Source: Polyangium mundeleinium (GTDB lineage: Bacteria > Myxococcota_A > Polyangia > Polyangiales > Polyangiaceae). From it: a stretch of 64,000 nt of DNA. A program made the position numbers and the translations under genes. The DNA lies in the NCBI RefSeq assembly GCF_028369105.1, contig NZ_JAQNDO010000001.1:7658501-7722500 (forward strand), read 5' to 3'. The notes under the pieces were generated by a model. The model saw nothing but the letters and a program-made list of their open reading frames with translations, had not been told where the DNA came from and searched no databases. Positions 43,123 to 52,085 of the stretch are shown here, piece by piece. Within the stretch, counting starts at the first letter, position 1, and every line of letters begins with the position of its first letter.

Positions 43123-44289
43123 TCAGATCTGCGCGAAGCGACCGCTGCGGAACGAAGCTTCGAGGAGCTGCGCGACGCGCTTCTCGAGCTCTCGGGCGCG
43201 CGGATCGGTGATCCCGGCGAGCGCGGTCTTGATCTCGCCGAGGGCCTTGAGCTGACTGAAGAGCTGCACGTCGCCGAGCGCGGTGCCGCCGGTGAGGAGC
43301 TGGCGGATGCGATCAATCTCGGCGGCGAGCGCGTCGACACCGACGCCGAGCGCGCCGACGCGGCGGCGATCCGGGTGCTCGCGGAAGAATGCTTCGAGCA
43401 CGGGCTGGACGATGCCTTCGAGGATCGCGGCCTGGTCCTGGTTGTTCCAGATGTGCTTGAGGACGAAAAAGTCGCTCGCGTCGGTGGTGTTGCGCCCGTC
43501 GAGGTAGGCGCTCGCGGCGAAGAGCTTGAGCATCTTCACGACGCGACGATCAGAGAGAGAAATCCCCTCGGCACGGATCTGGAAGACGATGCCCTTGTAG
43601 GCCGAGAGGAACGTGTCGGAAAAATTCATCCGGCCGCCGAAGCTCTTGCCGAGGTCGGCGAGCTCGCGGGCGGTGACGACGGGGCGCAGCGGCTCGCCGG
43701 ACATCTGGCGGATCTCGTGCTGGATGCCGCGCTGGAGCAGCTCGCTGAAGTGGTAGGCGTCGAGGTTGTCCGAGTGGACGCGCAGGAGGAAGCGGTCGAA
43801 GATCGCGTTCAGCGTCTCGTCGCCAGGGACCTCGTTCGAGGCCGCGAAGACGCTGATGAGCGGGCAGCGCATCACCTTGCCGCCGCTCGTGAACTTGCGC
43901 TCGTTGAGGAGTGTGAGCAGGGAGTTCAGGATCGCGCTGTTCGCCTTGAAGACCTCGTCGAGGAAGACGACCTCCGCCTCGGGGAGCATGCCCTGCGTGT
44001 TGCGGCGGTAGGTGCCTTCGCGGAAGGCGACGATGTCGACGGGCCCGAAGATCTCGTTCGGCTCGGTGAAGCGCGTGAGCAGGTACTCGAAATAGTTCGC
44101 CTGCATGAGCTCCGAGAGGGAGCGGATGAGGGCGCTCTTGGCCGTGCCGGGCGGACCTAGCAGCACGCAGTGCTCGCCTGCGACGACCGAGATCATGAGA
44201 AGCCGGATGATCTCGTCTTTGCCGAGGAACTGTCGTTCGAGGGTGCTCGCGAGCTGGCGGAGTCGCTCGTGAAGAGGCGCAGGCGGCAT
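43123..44289 (-). CDS. MoxR/RavA-type AAA+ ATPase
   Basis: A 388-residue ATPase. Walker A is LLGPPGTAKSALIRSL (about 45), Walker B VVFLDEVFKAN (about 110), sensor 1 FAASNEVPGDE, and an arginine finger lies in FDRFLLRV. MoxR proteins act as chaperones for assembling metal-containing or large complexes, usually with a von Willebrand A partner. No VWA gene is adjacent, so this is an orphan. Convergent with the pseudouridine synthase gene (9-bp gap). Confidence 0.92.
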   Translation of the reverse strand: MPPAPLHERLRQLASTLERQFLGKDEIIRLLMISVVAGEHCVLLGPPGTAKSALIRSLSELMQANYFEYLLTRFTEPNEIFGPVDIVAFREGTYRRNTQGMLPEAEVVFLDEVFKANSAILNSLLTLLNERKFTSGGKVMRCPLISVFAASNEVPGDETLNAIFDRFLLRVHSDNLDAYHFSELLQRGIQHEIRQMSGEPLRPVVTARELADLGKSFGGRMNFSDTFLSAYKGIVFQIRAEGISLSDRRVVKMLKLFAASAYLDGRNTTDASDFFVLKHIWNNQDQAAILEGIVQPVLEAFFREHPDRRRVGALGVGVDALAAEIDRIRQLLTGGTALGDVQLFSQLKALGEIKTALAGITDPRARELEKRVAQLLEASFRSGRFAQI

Positions 44290-44350
44290 CGCCGAGGAGG
44301 CGTATCACAACGGGGCGCGGTCCGGCCGCGTTTGTGCCCGGGGCCTTCGA

Positions 44351-44396
44351 AACACGAAGGCCGGCCCGCAGTTTCGTGCGGCCGGCCTTTCGTGTT
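44351..44396 (-). terminator. Terminator of the tRNA-Gly transcript
   Basis: A long stem: AACACGAAGGCCGGCCCGCA (44351-44370) pairs with TGCGGCCGGCCTTTCGTGTT (44377-44396) with a 6-nt loop and minor mismatch. It lies 14 bp downstream of the second tRNA on the minus strand. No U-tract. Confidence 0.75.
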
Positions 44397-44409
44397 CTCT
44401 ACACTGCGG

Positions 44410-44481
<72 letters not shown>

Positions 44482-44512
44482 AGGGTGCTGCGAAGGAACT
44501 GCTAATTTTCAG

Positions 44513-44584
<72 letters not shown>

Positions 44585-44710
44585 AAACTTCGCCATCGCC
44601 TTCACGAGCGCGATGCCGAAGGGCTGTTCGGGTTTTTCCCGAATCACTCGGGAGGTCCCCGAGGAGGGCCCTACTGCGTGCCGAGGCGCGCCTCGTCAGC
44701 AGCGAGGCCA

Positions 44711-44739
44711 TTCCTACTCGGCACTTTGGAAACTGTCAA
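44711..44739 (-). promoter_or_regulatory. Promoter of the tRNA-Gly pair
   Basis: On the minus strand a perfect -35 TTGACA (44734-44739), 17-bp spacer, then TAGGAA (44711-44716; TAGGAAT in context). It is about 125 bp from the first tRNA, leaving a 5' leader to be trimmed. Confidence 0.55.
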
Positions 44740-44757
44740 GCCCTGCGCCCCAGACAG

Positions 44758-44785
44758 TTGCCTCTTTGAATTCCAAGAGTATCTT
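44758..44785 (+). promoter_or_regulatory. Promoter candidate for the FHA-Fis regulator
   Basis: TTGCCT (44758-44763), 16 bp, TATCTT (44780-44785), in a locally A/T-rich patch, about 100 bp before ATG 44890. Confidence 0.35.
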
Positions 44786-44889
44786 CTTCAACCGTTGCAT
44801 CGGACGGCCTGGCCGAAGAGCCGGCCGTTGGGGGTTGCAGCACAGGCGGATGGGGCACCGTCGCGTGCTCCGCATGGATGGGGGGAAAC

Positions 44890-46155
44890 ATGAACGAACA
44901 GCAAGCTGCTTTGCGTATCAACTCCGGTTCGAACGCGGAGGCGGTCAGCCAAGCACAAAAAGAGCACCGGTCGGGCGTCTTCGCGAAGGGACGGCGTGAC
45001 GGAAGCGGCTGGGGGCTCGTGCTCATCGGTTTCAACGGCGAGCTCTCGCCGATCACGCTCACCGACGGGGCGGTGATCGGCAGCGCGTCACGTGACGCGC
45101 ACGTGGAAGGCGCGGGGATCGCGGCGGAGCACGCGCGCGTCAGCGTCCGCGCGGATGGTTGCTACGTCGAGGATCTCGGCACGCCCGACGGCACGTTCGT
45201 CGACGGCGTGCGCGCGCGTCGCATCGGGCTGAGCCACGGCGACGTGGTGCGGCTCGGCAGCCGGATCGGCGTGTTCGTCGAGCGTGATCTCAGCGCATAC
45301 GGCGGCGCGGTCATGCGCACGGGCCCGCTCGTTCACGGCCCGCGGCAGCGCAAGGACTGGATCGATCCGATCCTCGATCTCGTGAAGGGTGGCTCGTGCG
45401 TGTGCATCGAGGGCGGGCCCGGCACGGGCAAGCGCACGATGGCGAAGCTCGCCGCCGCGGTGCGCGAAGGCGTGGGCGACATCGTCACGGTGGACGGCCG
45501 CGCCGAGGGCAAGCCGACGATTCCAGCGGGCATTCGCCCGATGACCTGGGTCGTGCTCGACGCCGATCGGCTGCCGCGCCCGCAGCAGCTCGAGATCGCG
45601 CACGCGGTCGGCCGCACGAGCGGTGTGTCCGTGATCGCGACGGTGGGGCAACCGCTCGATCGCGCGGTCGGCGACGGCAAGCTCGCGCCGTGGTTCGCTT
45701 CGCTCTTCTCGGGCAAGCGCGTCACGATCACGCCGCTCGAGCATCGCCGTGAGGACATCGCGGCGATCGTGCAGGACATCGCGGAGCGCCGCGGCATCGA
45801 GCTCTCGCGCATCACGCCGGAGCTGCTCGAGTCGCTCGTGCGCGCGGGCTGGCCGGGCGGCGTGCCGCAGCTCGAAGCGACGCTCGTCTCCGCGGCTGAG
45901 GTCGCGGGCCCCGACGGCGCGCTCCTTCCCGCGTCGATCGCGTCGTCGCTCGCGCGAGCGAGCCGCACGAAGCCCTCGCTGCCGCCCGCCACGGATCCTT
46001 CGCTCGCCCGGGCGCGTCTCGAAGATGCGCTCGCGCGCGCGAACGGCTCTGTCGCATCGGCCGCGCGTTCGCTCGGTATGTCGCGCCAGGCGATCTACCG
46101 CGAAGCCGAGCGCCTCGGCCTCGACATCGCGCGGCGCAAGTTCTCACGGAGCTGA
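44890..46155 (+). CDS. FHA, AAA+ and Fis-type HTH regulator, sigma-54-independent by motif
   Basis: A 421-residue protein from ATG 44890, with GGGGGA at good spacing. The FHA domain (about 40-145) has DGAVIGSASRDAHV, IAAEHARVSV and TPDGTFVDGVRARR. The AAA+ domain (about 150-340) has Walker A EGGPGTGKRTMAKLA, but Walker B reads WVVLDADRL, with Ala where the catalytic Glu sits. The GAFTGA loop needed to contact sigma-54 is absent. The ending SVASAARSLGMSRQAIYREAERL is a Fis-type helix-turn-helix. It may regulate sigma-70 promoters or act as a repressor, with input through phosphothreonine binding. Kinase partner not visible. Confidence 0.85.
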   Translation: MNEQQAALRINSGSNAEAVSQAQKEHRSGVFAKGRRDGSGWGLVLIGFNGELSPITLTDGAVIGSASRDAHVEGAGIAAEHARVSVRADGCYVEDLGTPDGTFVDGVRARRIGLSHGDVVRLGSRIGVFVERDLSAYGGAVMRTGPLVHGPRQRKDWIDPILDLVKGGSCVCIEGGPGTGKRTMAKLAAAVREGVGDIVTVDGRAEGKPTIPAGIRPMTWVVLDADRLPRPQQLEIAHAVGRTSGVSVIATVGQPLDRAVGDGKLAPWFASLFSGKRVTITPLEHRREDIAAIVQDIAERRGIELSRITPELLESLVRAGWPGGVPQLEATLVSAAEVAGPDGALLPASIASSLARASRTKPSLPPATDPSLARARLEDALARANGSVASAARSLGMSRQAIYREAERLGLDIARRKFSRS

Positions 46156-46171
46156 CCTTTCGTTCGATCCG

Positions 46172-46195
46172 AGGGCCGTGCTCGGTCACGGCCCT
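46172..46195. terminator. Hairpin between FHA-Fis gene and MEMO gene
   Basis: A perfect 9-bp stem (AGGGCCGTG and CACGGCCCT) with a 6-nt loop, immediately before the stop codon of the convergent MEMO gene. A likely shared terminator. Confidence 0.65.
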
Positions 46196-47434
46196 TCAGG
46201 CAACGAACGCCAAGGACGCGTGACTGACGATCGATCCCTCCACCGGATCGACACACTGCGTGTAATGCAAGAGCCGCCCCGTCGCGGCCCCTGGTAGCGC
46301 CCGGAGCGCCGTGTAGATCGGGCCGAGGCCACACACGCGCCTCGTGTCGAGATCCTCGGCGACCTGCGAGAAAAATCCGCTCGCGTCGTGTTCCACCATG
46401 AGGCGGATGGACTCCGCGTCACGAGCCTGGAGCCCGTCGCGCTCGACTGCGTCGAGCGGCCGCGCGTCCCCGAAGCGCGGGCCCACGTGCGCGAGATCGG
46501 CGCCCGCGATGAGGAAGGCGCGCGCGCCACGTCGCTCGACGAGCTCGGCGAGCGACGCGAGGAACGACTCGGCGCGCGCATCCTCCCGCGGATCACGTCC
46601 CCTCGCCTGCGCGTCGCCGAGGCCGCAGAGCACGGGCACGATCCGCGCAGGGCGATCGCCGAGCAGATGGCGTAGGAAGATTCCTTGCAGCTCCAATGAA
46701 TGCTCGCCCTTGTGCAGGTACTCGTCTTCGCGCACGTCGAAGCGGCTATGCGCCGCGAGGAACGCGAGCGCGTCGTGGTCGGGCTCGAGCGGGCCGAGCG
46801 GCGTGGCGAAACGTTTGTCGCAGACGGCGAAGGGCTGGCGCATCGGCGCGTGCGACGTGCCAAGCAGGAAGAAGGTGTCTACCTCGGGAGGTAACGCATC
46901 GGCGAGCGCGCCGTATGCGTGGCCGTACCCCACCGCCGCGCGCCAGAGGTCCATGTGCGGCGCGCAGAGGCCGACGAGGCGACCCTGCGATGCTCCGTTG
47001 CCGCGCGGCGCCTTCCCGAGACACGCCTCCTCGATGTAACGAGCGAGCTCTTGGGGATCACGATGATAGGCGCCGCCCGCGTGGTGCGCGGGCCGCTCGC
47101 TCGCGGCGGCGAACGCAGCCACGACCTCGCGTCGTCGCGCCTGAAAGCGTGGCGTCTCGAGCATGTAGGCCGCGTCGAGGTCGGCGACGATGCGCGAGAC
47201 GATCGCGACGTCGATCATGCGGCCGGTGATGCGACTCGCGCGGCGGGCGAGGCCGTCGAGGGAAGCCGTGCCGTCCATGCACGAGACGATCGGGGCGAGG
47301 TCTCCGCGGATCACGATCGGGCTCGGAGCGATGCCCTCGCCGTCGCGGAGCATGAGCGCTTTGCCGAACGTCGGGTGCGGGACGAAGATGGCCTCGATCG
47401 GCCGCAGCCGCGGGTACGCGTGCGGTTTCGGCAT
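46196..47434 (-). CDS. MEMO1-family protein (AmmeMemoRadiSam protein B-like)
   Basis: A 412-residue protein from ATG 47434 (upstream frame does not read as protein). Residues 1-130 are an N-terminal domain with DGEGIAPSPIVIRGDLAPIV. The MEMO domain from about 140 has LVGLCAPHMDLWRAAVGYGHAYGAL, FFLLGTSHAPM, GEHSLELQGIFLRHL, IVPVLCGLG, LIAGADLAHVGPRFG and VCGLGPIYTAL. The three conserved His and a Cys line a metal pocket related to extradiol dioxygenases. Usually MEMO is next to AMMECR1 and radical SAM genes; neither is here. Biochemical role in bacteria is not settled. Confidence 0.88.
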   Translation of the reverse strand: MPKPHAYPRLRPIEAIFVPHPTFGKALMLRDGEGIAPSPIVIRGDLAPIVSCMDGTASLDGLARRASRITGRMIDVAIVSRIVADLDAAYMLETPRFQARRREVVAAFAAASERPAHHAGGAYHRDPQELARYIEEACLGKAPRGNGASQGRLVGLCAPHMDLWRAAVGYGHAYGALADALPPEVDTFFLLGTSHAPMRQPFAVCDKRFATPLGPLEPDHDALAFLAAHSRFDVREDEYLHKGEHSLELQGIFLRHLLGDRPARIVPVLCGLGDAQARGRDPREDARAESFLASLAELVERRGARAFLIAGADLAHVGPRFGDARPLDAVERDGLQARDAESIRLMVEHDASGFFSQVAEDLDTRRVCGLGPIYTALRALPGAATGRLLHYTQCVDPVEGSIVSHASLAFVA

Positions 47435-47531
47435 GTTACCGCGCAGAATAGCGCCCGCACGCTGCACGCAAAGGGAGGCGCATGCGTTGGAACACGGCGG
47501 CGTCGGCGCGTATGCTGCGGGCGATCGATCC

Positions 47532-48128
47532 ATGCCCCCCACGAAGTCGCCCGATCGTTCGCACGCATCGATTCGCACGAGCACCACGAAGGACGACGAT
47601 CGGCGCACGCTCGCGGGCCTGCTCGACGAGCTCGCGGCGATCTACCGCGAGGTGGACGCATCCTTCGCGGAGCAGACGTGCCCAGCGTCCACGGAGTGCT
47701 GTCGGTTCGGCGTCACGGGGCGCGAGCCGTACGTCACGTCGATCGAGCTCGCCCTCGTGCAACGCGCCATCGCGGCACGAGGCGGCGCGCGCGCGCTCGG
47801 CCGCACGCCGCCGCCGCTCGCCAGTAGCGAGGATACGTCGCGTGGCAAGCGTCGCCTCACCACCGTCGATGAGCGCGTCTGCCCGCTGCTCGACGAGAAC
47901 GGACGATGCGCGATCTACTCGTCGCGTCCGTTCGGATGCCGCACCTACTGGTGTGAGCGCGCGACCTCGCCGGCGGGCGTCGATCAACGCGCCATCAACA
48001 CCTTCGTTCGCCGCATCAAGGATCTCGCTGCGCGACACGCGCCCGAGGGAGACCTCGGGCGTCCGCTCACGCGCGCGCTCGCGGTCACGAGCACGAGTTC
48101 GGGGCCCGGCCCCCGACGCAGACGCTAA
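47532..48128 (+). CDS. YkgJ-type cysteine-cluster protein
   Basis: A 198-residue protein from ATG 47532. The motif set is CPASTECCRFGVTGREPYV, VCPLLDENGRCAIYSSRPFGCRTYWCERA, which fits UPF0153/YkgJ proteins where Cys residues bind zinc or an Fe-S cluster. Basic C-terminal end. Reaction unknown in this family. Divergent from the MEMO gene with overlapping regulatory space, and convergent with the RelA/SpoT gene. Confidence 0.85.
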   Translation: MPPTKSPDRSHASIRTSTTKDDDRRTLAGLLDELAAIYREVDASFAEQTCPASTECCRFGVTGREPYVTSIELALVQRAIAARGGARALGRTPPPLASSEDTSRGKRRLTTVDERVCPLLDENGRCAIYSSRPFGCRTYWCERATSPAGVDQRAINTFVRRIKDLAARHAPEGDLGRPLTRALAVTSTSSGPGPRRRR

Positions 48129-48134
48129 AGAACG

Positions 48135-50300
48135 TTACGTCCGCTCGACGGCCATCACGCCGGGGATGCGCTGGAGCTGCCGGATGACGCCCTTGAGCTG
48201 CGCGAGGTCCGAGCACAGGAAGGTAAACGTGTTCGTCGCGCGGCCGTCGTCGCCGGCGCGGCAGGTCGCTTCGCTGATGTTGATGCCCTGCTCGTGGAAC
48301 GTCTGGCCGACCGTGGCGAGGATGCCGGGCCGGTTCGCCGTCATCACGCGGAGCTGCACCGGGCGGTTGATCTTCGCCCGCGCGTCCCACGAGATCTCCA
48401 CGCGGCGCTCCGGATCCGTGTCGAGCGCCTTCGGGCAGTTGCGGCGGTGCACCGTGATGCCGCGGCCGCGCGTGATGAAACCGACGATCTCGTCCCCCGG
48501 CAGGGGGTTGCAACACTTCGTGTAGCGGACGAGCACGTCGTCGATGCCGTTCAGTCGGATGCCGTGGTTGTCGCGGCCCGTCACCTTGCGGACGAGCGAC
48601 TCGATGCGGCTCTCCTTGAGGGACGGCGGCGGCAGCGACTCCTTGTCGTTGCCCTGCGGCGGCGCGAGGAACTCGATGATCGCCTTCGGGCTGTGCTTGC
48701 CGTAGCCGATGCCGATCAAGAGCTCGTCGAACGTCTGCGCGTTGAAGTGCTCGCAGAGCTTGCGGACCTCCGCCTCGTTCTTCGTGAGGCGCGCCATGCT
48801 GATCCCGCGCTGGTGGAACTCCTTCTCCAGGAGCTCGCGGCCGAGCTTCAGCGAGCGCTCGCGTTGATCGGCGCGCAGGTGGCTGCGGATGCGCGAGCGC
48901 GCGCGGCTCGTCGTGACGAAGTCGAGCCAGTCCTTGCTCGGCTGCTGGCTCGGGTTCGTCATCACCTCGACGACGTCGCCGTTCCGAAGCTTGGAGCGCA
49001 GCGGCACGATCGCCCCGTTCACGCGGGCGCCCGAGCAGTGATCACCGACCTCGCTGTGGATCGCGTAGGCGAAGTCGATCGGCGTCGCGTTGCGCGGGAA
49101 GACGCGCACGTCGCCCTTCGGCGTGAAGACGTAGACCTCGTCCTGAAACAGGTCGACCTTCACGCTGTCCAGGAACTCGTGCGGATCCTTGAGCTCCTTC
49201 TGCCACTCCATGAGCTGGCGCAGCCAGCCGAAGCGCGCCGCGTCCTTCGGGTCGAGCCCGCCGGAGTGGCGCTCCTTGTACTTCCAGTGCGCGGCGATGC
49301 CTTGCTCTGCGACGCGATGCATCTCGTGCGTGCGGATCTGCACCTCGATGCGCTCGCGACCCGGGCCGATGACCGTCGTGTGGAGCGACTGGTACATGTT
49401 CGGCTTCGGCAGCGCGACGTAGTCCTTGAAGCGGCCGGGCACCGGCGTGTACTGCGAGTGGATGACGCCGAGCGTCGCGTAACACTCGGCCACCGTCTCG
49501 ACCTGCACGCGGAAGGCGATGACGTCGTAGACCTGGTCGAAGTCGCACTGCTGCGACTGCATCTTCCGCCAGATCGAGTAGTTGTGCTTCGCCCGGCCGG
49601 TCACGTCGGCGGCGAAGCCCTGCTCGGCGAGCTTGCCCGCCAGGATCTTCGAGACGTCGGTGATGTACTTGTCGCGCTCGGCCTTCGTGCCGAGCACCTT
49701 CTGCGACAGGTCGGCGTGGGCCTCGGGCTCGATGTACTTGAAGGCGAGATCCTCGAGCTCGCTCTTGAACCGCGCGATGCCGAGCCGGTTCGCGAGCGGC
49801 GCGTAGATCTCCATCGTCTCGCGCGCGATGCGGTCCTGCGCCTCGGGCTTCATGTGCTCGAGCGTCCGCATGTTGTCGAGGCGGTCGCAGAGCTTCACCA
49901 GGAGCACGCGGATGTCGCGCGCCATGGCGACGAGCATCTTCCGGAAGTTCTCGGCTTGCCGATCTTCCTTCGACGCGAAGTTGATCTTCGACAGCTTCGT
50001 CACGCCGTCGACGAGGAACGCGACCTCCTGACCGAACTCTCGCTCGATGTCCGACAGCGTCGCGAGCGTGTCCTCGACGACGTCGTGAAGCAGCCCCGCG
50101 ACGATGCTGGCCACGTCGAGCTTCAGCTCGATGATGATGCCGGCGACCGAGACCGGGTGCGAGAAGTAAGGGTCGCCGCTCTTACGCATCTGGCCCTTGT
50201 GCGCTTCGGCGGCGTAGTCATAAGCGCGGGCGATGAGCTCGACGTCGGCCCCAGGCTGATACGCCTGGACCCGCTCGATCAGCTCTTGAGACGTCACCAT
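48135..50300 (-). CDS. Bifunctional RelA/SpoT (p)ppGpp synthase/hydrolase
   Basis: A 721-residue enzyme from ATG 50300, which opens MVTSQELIERVQAYQP like relatives (a longer start at 50381 is possible). The hydrolase domain has intact HD: YFSHPVSVAGIIIELKLD, LLHDVVEDTLAT. The synthase domain has YDVIAFRVQVETVAECYATLG, YVALPKPNMYQSLHTTVIGPG and EVQIRTHEMHRVAEQGIAAHW. The TGS domain has VFTPKGDVRVFPRNATPIDFAYAIH. A zinc-finger-like helical part with CCNPLPGDEIVGFITRGRGI and an ACT domain at the end follow. It makes and degrades (p)ppGpp, which in myxobacteria triggers fruiting body development. Both activities look intact. Confidence 0.94.
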   Translation of the reverse strand: MVTSQELIERVQAYQPGADVELIARAYDYAAEAHKGQMRKSGDPYFSHPVSVAGIIIELKLDVASIVAGLLHDVVEDTLATLSDIEREFGQEVAFLVDGVTKLSKINFASKEDRQAENFRKMLVAMARDIRVLLVKLCDRLDNMRTLEHMKPEAQDRIARETMEIYAPLANRLGIARFKSELEDLAFKYIEPEAHADLSQKVLGTKAERDKYITDVSKILAGKLAEQGFAADVTGRAKHNYSIWRKMQSQQCDFDQVYDVIAFRVQVETVAECYATLGVIHSQYTPVPGRFKDYVALPKPNMYQSLHTTVIGPGRERIEVQIRTHEMHRVAEQGIAAHWKYKERHSGGLDPKDAARFGWLRQLMEWQKELKDPHEFLDSVKVDLFQDEVYVFTPKGDVRVFPRNATPIDFAYAIHSEVGDHCSGARVNGAIVPLRSKLRNGDVVEVMTNPSQQPSKDWLDFVTTSRARSRIRSHLRADQRERSLKLGRELLEKEFHQRGISMARLTKNEAEVRKLCEHFNAQTFDELLIGIGYGKHSPKAIIEFLAPPQGNDKESLPPPSLKESRIESLVRKVTGRDNHGIRLNGIDDVLVRYTKCCNPLPGDEIVGFITRGRGITVHRRNCPKALDTDPERRVEISWDARAKINRPVQLRVMTANRPGILATVGQTFHEQGINISEATCRAGDDGRATNTFTFLCSDLAQLKGVIRQLQRIPGVMAVERT

Positions 50301-50638
50301 ACGATGTGCGGAAGGTGCCAGGGCACCGTCCTGAACGTTCAAGCTAACACCCCGTGTTTCGCCCGGCAATTGGCTGACCATGGCTCACGCGCTCCGCTTC
50401 TTCCGTCTTCGAGCGCCCGTGGGCACGGCTGTCCAGCGGGCAGATGCGGAAACCTCCTCGACCTTTCCTCCACGAACGACCTGCATCAACTTGCGCACGG
50501 GCGCTTTCGCGCCCAAGGGGTCCTCGCGGCCTTCGGGGCCGAGGCGTGTCCTTCCTGCCCCGTTTGACGTGCGTCCTCGCGCCCGAGTTCTCCCGTGACA
50601 CCCGGGAGCCCTAGAGACCTCCACACACGTAGAAATCC

Positions 50639-51868
50639 ATGGAGCCGATCGGCGTCTATGTCCACTTCCCGTGGTGCCTGAAAAAGTGCCCGTATTGCGA
50701 TTTCGTTTCGTTCGCAAAAGAACGGGACGGAATCGAACATGAGCGGTACGCCGACGCCATCCTCGCCGAGCTCGAACGTCGGGCCGGCGCCTTCGAGGGG
50801 CGGACACTCGCGACGGTGTTTTTCGGGGGTGGCACGCCATCGCTCTGGGCGCCCCAGGCGCTCGGGCGGGTGCTCGCCGGGATCCGAGCCGCCACGGCGG
50901 GACGCGCGGACGTCGACGTGGAAGTGACGGTCGAGTGCAACCCGAGCTCGCTCGACGAGGACCGGGCGCGGGCGCTCGTCGACGTGGGCGTGAACCGGCT
51001 CAGCGTCGGGGTGCAGGGGCTCGAGCCGGAGCGGCTGCGCTTCCTCGGGCGGCTCCACGACGCGGACGGAGGCCTCGACGCGGTGCGGGCGGCGATCCGG
51101 GCAGGCGTTCCGCGGGTGAGCGCGGATCTCATTTACGGCGTGGCCGTGCCGGCGCCGGAGGCCGGTCCGAAGTACCTCGCGGGCGGGCCCACGCAGGAGC
51201 AGTCGCCCCGCGAGGCGGCCGCGGAGGCGCGGCGCGTAGCCGAGACGGGGGTGACGCACGTGTCGGCGTACAGCCTGACGATCGAGCCGGGGACGCAGTT
51301 CGGTGAGCTGTCGCGGCGAGGGCGCCTGCCCATCGCGAACGAGGACGGTGTGGCCGAGACGTTTTTCGCGATCGAGGAGGCGCTCTCTGCGTCCGGGCTC
51401 CGGCATTACGAGATCTCGAACTACGCGCGCGAGGGGCACGAGGCACGGCACAACCTCGGCTACTGGCGCGGGCACGACTACGTGGGCCTCGGCTGCGCGG
51501 CGTTCGGCACGGTGAGCGGACGAGGCGCCGGGGTGCACGAGGGGTTCGCGCTGCGGTACCGAAACCCGATCGATCCGGCGCGGTACATGCGAGCCGCGCT
51601 CGCGGGCGAAGCCGAGGTCGAGAGCGAGGAGCCGCTCGATCCGCAGACGCGGCTGCGAGAGCGGATCATGCTGGGCCTGCGGCTGCGGGAGGGGTTCGAC
51701 CTCGAACGATCGGCAGCGGAGGTCGGGGCCGATGCCTGGACGCCGTCGCGGAGGCAGGCGGCCGAGCGGCTCGTGAAGCGGGGCAAGCTCACGATCGAGG
51801 GAGGGACGATCCGGGTACCGCGGGACGCGTGGGTGCTCGCCGACGGCATTGCAGCCGAATTGTTTTGA
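50639..51868 (+). CDS. hemW: HemW-like radical SAM protein
   Basis: A 409-residue protein. VYVHFPWCLKKCPYCDF holds the CxxxCxxC that binds the 4Fe-4S cluster (about residues 13-20). VFFGGGTPSLW, ECNPSSLD, VNRLSVGVQGLE, YSLTIEPGTQF and ARHNLGYWRGHDYVGLGCAAFG are HemW signatures. HemW delivers haem to respiratory proteins and does not act as coproporphyrinogen oxidase; HemN-specific residues were not looked for in detail. There is an insertion around KYLAGGPTQEQSPRE. Divergent from RelA/SpoT. Confidence 0.88.
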   Translation: MEPIGVYVHFPWCLKKCPYCDFVSFAKERDGIEHERYADAILAELERRAGAFEGRTLATVFFGGGTPSLWAPQALGRVLAGIRAATAGRADVDVEVTVECNPSSLDEDRARALVDVGVNRLSVGVQGLEPERLRFLGRLHDADGGLDAVRAAIRAGVPRVSADLIYGVAVPAPEAGPKYLAGGPTQEQSPREAAAEARRVAETGVTHVSAYSLTIEPGTQFGELSRRGRLPIANEDGVAETFFAIEEALSASGLRHYEISNYAREGHEARHNLGYWRGHDYVGLGCAAFGTVSGRGAGVHEGFALRYRNPIDPARYMRAALAGEAEVESEEPLDPQTRLRERIMLGLRLREGFDLERSAAEVGADAWTPSRRQAAERLVKRGKLTIEGGTIRVPRDAWVLADGIAAELF

Positions 51869-52085
51869 GGTCCGTCCATTGGAGGGCCAACGATTGCACG
51901 AAAAACGCTCGAAGCTGTCTCGGCCTCGAAGTGCCATCGGCCCGTGAGCAGCTCGTGGGCCACACGTCGAGACGTCGTCCGGGGGGCTGGGTACGACAGG
52001 TGGGGCACGTCGCCCTGAAGGATCCGTGCGGCGAGGAAACACGAGCGATGTGCGTGCCCACGGCCCCGGCTACGATGCGATCCTC

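Larger units (their letters stand above)
44585..44889. other. Regulatory region between tRNA-Gly genes and FHA-Fis gene
   Basis: A 305-bp divergent region. It holds the tRNA promoter, a promoter candidate for the plus-strand gene, a small palindrome (TCCCGA-ATCAC-TCGGGA near 44638-44654), and the ribosome binding site GGGGGA just before ATG 44890. Confidence 0.6.
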
